Of a stretch of DNA of 64,000 nucleotides, positions 61,177-64,000 are shown one piece after another (positions within the stretch are counted from its first letter, which is position 1; the number at the start of each line of letters is the position of its first letter). Origin of the DNA: an uncultured Bacteroidales bacterium (GTDB lineage: Bacteria; Bacteroidota; Bacteroidia; Bacteroidales; FEN-979); assembly GCA_903959905.1 (NCBI GenBank), contig CAJBYO010000005.1, positions 336,674-400,673 of the forward strand, in the 5' to 3' direction. The position numbers were made by a program, and so were the translations under genes. Under the pieces are notes generated by a model that did not search any database, was not told the DNA's origin, and saw only the letters and a list, made by a program, of their open reading frames with translations.

Positions 61177-61216
61177 TAAAAAAGCCACGTGGAGGTGATG
61201 ACCCGCACGTGGCTTT
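61177..61216 (-). terminator. terminator of the T9SS protein gene
   Basis: AAAGCCACGTG pairs with CACGTGGCTTT; on the minus strand it is followed by a T run. It lies 38 bp past the stop of the large minus-strand gene. Confidence 0.88.
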
Positions 61217-61253
61217 GTTAATGTTGACAGGTTTTGGCAGTGAAAGCCCCGGG

Positions 61254-64000
61254 TTATTTCCGGATGACTTTCTGCATGCCGGTTTTGCCTTGCTGCACGA
61301 CTTTCAGCAGGTAAAGCCCGGGTGCCTGTGGCCCGAGGGTCATTTCATGGTATTTGCCGGAGATAAATTCCTTCTCCATGATCATGGCGCCCAGCAGGTT
61401 GTAGCACTGCACCTTCACCACCGAACCGGCAGGTTCAACCGATAACTCAAGTGTAAAGTCGCCGGATGTCGGGTTCGGGTAAACCTTGAAGAATGAATCG
61501 CCCGCGGGCATATCCGGAAGTACCTGCTTTCCAGTACCAGCCAGTCCATTATCAGCAGATTTGCTGACAACCGGAACACAGTAATTCCCGTCCATGGATA
61601 TATAACCGTAGAGGTACCCTCCGGGGTATACGGTTGTGCCCGGCATAAAGAGGATGTTCTGACCGGCCACAAACGTTGCACTCCCGCTATTCAGCACATA
61701 AAAGTATGTTCCGCCACCAGCCACTGTGATGGTTTGCGACGCAGCGTAACACACGGTAGATCCCGGAGGAATAACAAGGTTGACAACCGGCAGGGTCAAC
61801 GGGATCACCGTGATGCCCATGTAGCTGGTGAGGCTGGTACCGCAGAGGTTGTTTGCCTCAACGCTCAGGGTTCCGTCGCCCGTGGCTGTCAGTGTGGCAC
61901 TTGTACCCGACCCGGCAACAGACCCTGTCCCGGAATAGGTCCAGGTGTATGAGGTGGCTCCAATTATATCCGCGATGGTGAAGACTTGCGGATCACCGCT
62001 GCCAACGGTGGAGGGGCCGGATATTGTTCCGGGTTGGGCGGGTGGCCCGTAACATACATTATAGGCCAGTGTGTAACTGCCGGCATTGGATAAATAGCCT
62101 CTCACCTTAAGGTAATAATACCCGGTGGCTGGGGCTGTCCAATCGATTTTGGATAACGGGTAACCGCAACCGTCATCATTAAATGCCACAGATAGGCAGG
62201 ATGCGTCCAACAGCTCGAGGTAGGTGTCGTAATCTGCACCTGCCCCGTCACCGCAACCGGTTTTAAAGGTGTACTTGGCTCCTGCATAAGCATAGAACTT
62301 ATGCATTTTACACCCTGAGGATTCAATAGAAGAGGAGGCGGTCTGCCAGGTTTCGGCCGGATACATGAGAAAGTCGTAGGCACATGCATGACAGAGTTCG
62401 GGGCAGACTAAGCTGAACGTATGAATGCCGGCCCCGTTGTCCTCATCATCCAGCATGATGTAATAGGTGGTGCCTGCTGTCCAGGACATTGTACCGAACT
62501 GGCCGGTCCCGGAGATGTCGGAAATGCAATTCCACGGTCCGGCGCAGGAGGTCGACCACATGTAATCAACCCACCCGTTGGCGGCACTTACCTGTAAGCT
62601 GTACTGGCCGGTGGAGGGTGCAACAAAACTGTATACCTGTTCAGTTCCGCCGGTTGACCAGAAGCATGTATTATTGTTCCAAACCCCTGGTCCTCCCCCG
62701 CCGAAACTGACCGATTGATTGCATGCCAGCGAAATAATTCCGCGGCAGGGGTCAGGATCGTTGATGTAAAAGGTTTGTGCACCGCCGCCGGTATTTTCAT
62801 CATCCGCGAGAATATAATAGGTGGTTCCTGCGGTCCAGTACATGGCACCGTATTGGCCGGGGAAATACACATCCTGGATGCAGTTCCAGCCGGTTGATCC
62901 GCAGCTGGTTTTCCAGAAATAATCGACATAGTAGCCGGCATTGCTGGTAACCTGCAGGCTGTAATAGCCGGTGTAGGGGGCAACAAAGGAATAGACATTT
63001 TCAACACCGGGGCAGTAAAAGCCGCAAGTTGCCGGGGCATTGGTAAACCATCCGCCGTTGCCGCCTCCTTCATAGGTCTGGGTGTTTGCAACACCGGTGC
63101 CGGCGATCGGTATGATATTCAGACAGGGGTTGAAGAACACACAGAAGGTGTGCGTACTGAGCAAAGTGGATTCCGGATCGGCCAGGATGTAGTAGGTGTT
63201 GCCGGCCGTAAAGTAGGCTGATCCATAGGTGCCGGGCGAATAAACATCATCAAAGCAGTTCCATGTGGTTCCGTCGCAGGTTGCTTCCTTCCACATGTAG
63301 TCGACCCACATGTTGTTTGTGGCGGTCACTTCCACACTGTAGTAGCCTGTATAGGGCGCTACGAAACTGTATATCTGCTCGCTGCCGGGGCATATAAAAC
63401 CGCAGGTAGAGGCCCATGAGGTGTACCAGAGGCCGGTTCCGCTCTTCGAAAAAGTCCGGGCGTTGGCCGCACCGCCATCGAACATGTATATGATGTCGGA
63501 GCAGGGTTCTGCGCTGCCGCTCAGCGCGATCACAGCAGGACTCGCCAGGTTGTTGGAATTGTTTGGTATGTTGAGGGTGGCCGTTTTTGCCCCGGCTGAG
63601 GTCGGGTTAAACCGGACAGTAATTGTTCCGGAGGTTCCGGGGTCGAGGTAAAGATAAGAGCCCCCGATAATGGTGAACTGGCTTGGATCTGTTCCGCCGA
63701 TGTAGGAGCTTCCGGCTTCCAGGTTCAGGTAATAAGGCGCATAACCGTTGTTGGTGACAGTGACGTACTGGTAATAGTACCAGTTAACATTTCCTGTCCC
63801 GAAGTTGACGGAGGAGGCTGGTGAAACGGACATGCTGACACTGGATCCGCCGTTATACAGCCAGTAGGCCAGGTTATTGTTGTTGTAGGATACCTCGAAT
63901 TTTCCCCAGATGTTGTAGTAGGAGGGGTAGTTACATTCGGTAGCACCATTCAGGTAACACCAGCCGTAAAGCTGGCCGACCACCTGGCCGTTTGGCAGTA
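61254..64000 (-). CDS. large secreted protein with T9SS sorting domain, 5' end outside window
   Basis: More than 914 residues; the frame is open at the window edge, so the signal peptide is not seen. Order from the visible start: a choice-of-anchor/ASH-like beta domain (VNFGTGNVNWYYYQYVTVTN, DPGTSGTITVRFNPTSAGAK), three tandem units with SFVAPYTGYYSVEV or similar, AGTTYYILADDE and CxxxI motifs (PPC-type pre-peptidase C-terminal domains), a fourth PPC-like unit (DYDTYLELLDASC), a PKD-like segment, and a C-terminal type A sorting signal (FFKVYPNPTSGDFTLELSVE ... KVIRK). It is exported by type IX secretion. The enzymatic part, if any, lies upstream. Confidence 0.88.
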   Translation of the reverse strand, partial: LPNGQVVGQLYGWCYLNGATECNYPSYYNIWGKFEVSYNNNNLAYWLYNGGSSVSMSVSPASSVNFGTGNVNWYYYQYVTVTNNGYAPYYLNLEAGSSYIGGTDPSQFTIIGGSYLYLDPGTSGTITVRFNPTSAGAKTATLNIPNNSNNLASPAVIALSGSAEPCSDIIYMFDGGAANARTFSKSGTGLWYTSWASTCGFICPGSEQIYSFVAPYTGYYSVEVTATNNMWVDYMWKEATCDGTTWNCFDDVYSPGTYGSAYFTAGNTYYILADPESTLLSTHTFCVFFNPCLNIIPIAGTGVANTQTYEGGGNGGWFTNAPATCGFYCPGVENVYSFVAPYTGYYSLQVTSNAGYYVDYFWKTSCGSTGWNCIQDVYFPGQYGAMYWTAGTTYYILADDENTGGGAQTFYINDPDPCRGIISLACNQSVSFGGGGPGVWNNNTCFWSTGGTEQVYSFVAPSTGQYSLQVSAANGWVDYMWSTSCAGPWNCISDISGTGQFGTMSWTAGTTYYIMLDDEDNGAGIHTFSLVCPELCHACAYDFLMYPAETWQTASSSIESSGCKMHKFYAYAGAKYTFKTGCGDGAGADYDTYLELLDASCLSVAFNDDGCGYPLSKIDWTAPATGYYYLKVRGYLSNAGSYTLAYNVCYGPPAQPGTISGPSTVGSGDPQVFTIADIIGATSYTWTYSGTGSVAGSGTSATLTATGDGTLSVEANNLCGTSLTSYMGITVIPLTLPVVNLVIPPGSTVCYAASQTITVAGGGTYFYVLNSGSATFVAGQNILFMPGTTVYPGGYLYGYISMDGNYCVPVVSKSADNGLAGTGKQVLPDMPAGDSFFKVYPNPTSGDFTLELSVEPAGSVVKVQCYNLLGAMIMEKEFISGKYHEMTLGPQAPGLYLLKVVQQGKTGMQKVIRK

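Overview
The window is a bacterial chromosome segment from a member of the Bacteroidota, carrying one integrated tailed-phage genome of about 46.1 kb. The host assignment rests on a type IX secretion C-terminal sorting domain (61254-64000), FISUMP and 'VGIGTxxP' type secreted proteins, paired universal stress proteins, TAnnTTTG-like -7 boxes, the near absence of Shine-Dalgarno sequences, and GAGACGCACC-type palindromic repeats. I cannot place it below phylum or class.

Left host flank (1-9892): a PhoR/PhoB-like two-component pair, a beta-barrel protein, ubiX, queG-ruvB, two tandem-domain universal stress proteins around a SPOR protein, class II aldolase, another outer membrane protein and a small haem lipoprotein. 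It ends in an intact tRNA-Arg(CCG) at 9832-9905.

Prophage (9893-56022): a 14-bp direct repeat, CCCTTCGGAGTCAC, marks the two ends. attL is the 3' end of tRNA-Arg. attR lies beside a tyrosine integrase on the minus strand at the right end. Everything between reads on the plus strand. The order is: a small HTH gene behind a 22-bp operator-like array; a fused primase-helicase; a cluster of ten GTTGNCAC octamers (candidate replication origin); protease-scaffold and major capsid protein; a PLD-domain protein and terminase; an accessory block (RadC, complete EcoRII/Dcm/Vsr restriction-modification system, ArdC, small proteins); portal and connector; a lysis cassette with a candidate u-spanin; a cargo block (a giant secreted FN3/FISUMP protein broken by one stop codon, and a possible Nmad/EVE-like protein); tape measure, tail and fibre genes; and a GYF_2 membrane protein.

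The most novel-looking signals are regulatory. (1) Six promoters of identical geometry, a CCTTTA-containing 10-mer, exactly 17 bp, then a TAnnTTTG-like box, stand before each block of structural genes and before no cargo gene. In five of six the box ends only 4-5 nt before the ATG, which predicts leaderless late mRNAs. (2) Three consecutive accessory genes (ardC, a zinc-ribbon protein and a hypothetical) share a 46-47 nt 5' leader that can form the same H-type pseudoknot 8-9 nt before the start codon. (3) Four intergenic repeats end in hairpins whose stems differ in sequence but keep pairing.

Right host flank (56023-64000): a subtilase lies between imperfect 28-bp direct repeats, flanked by two secreted proteins with the same N-terminal domain. 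Broken fragments of radC and of the Hcp-like gene follow, then a large T9SS-exported protein that runs off the window.
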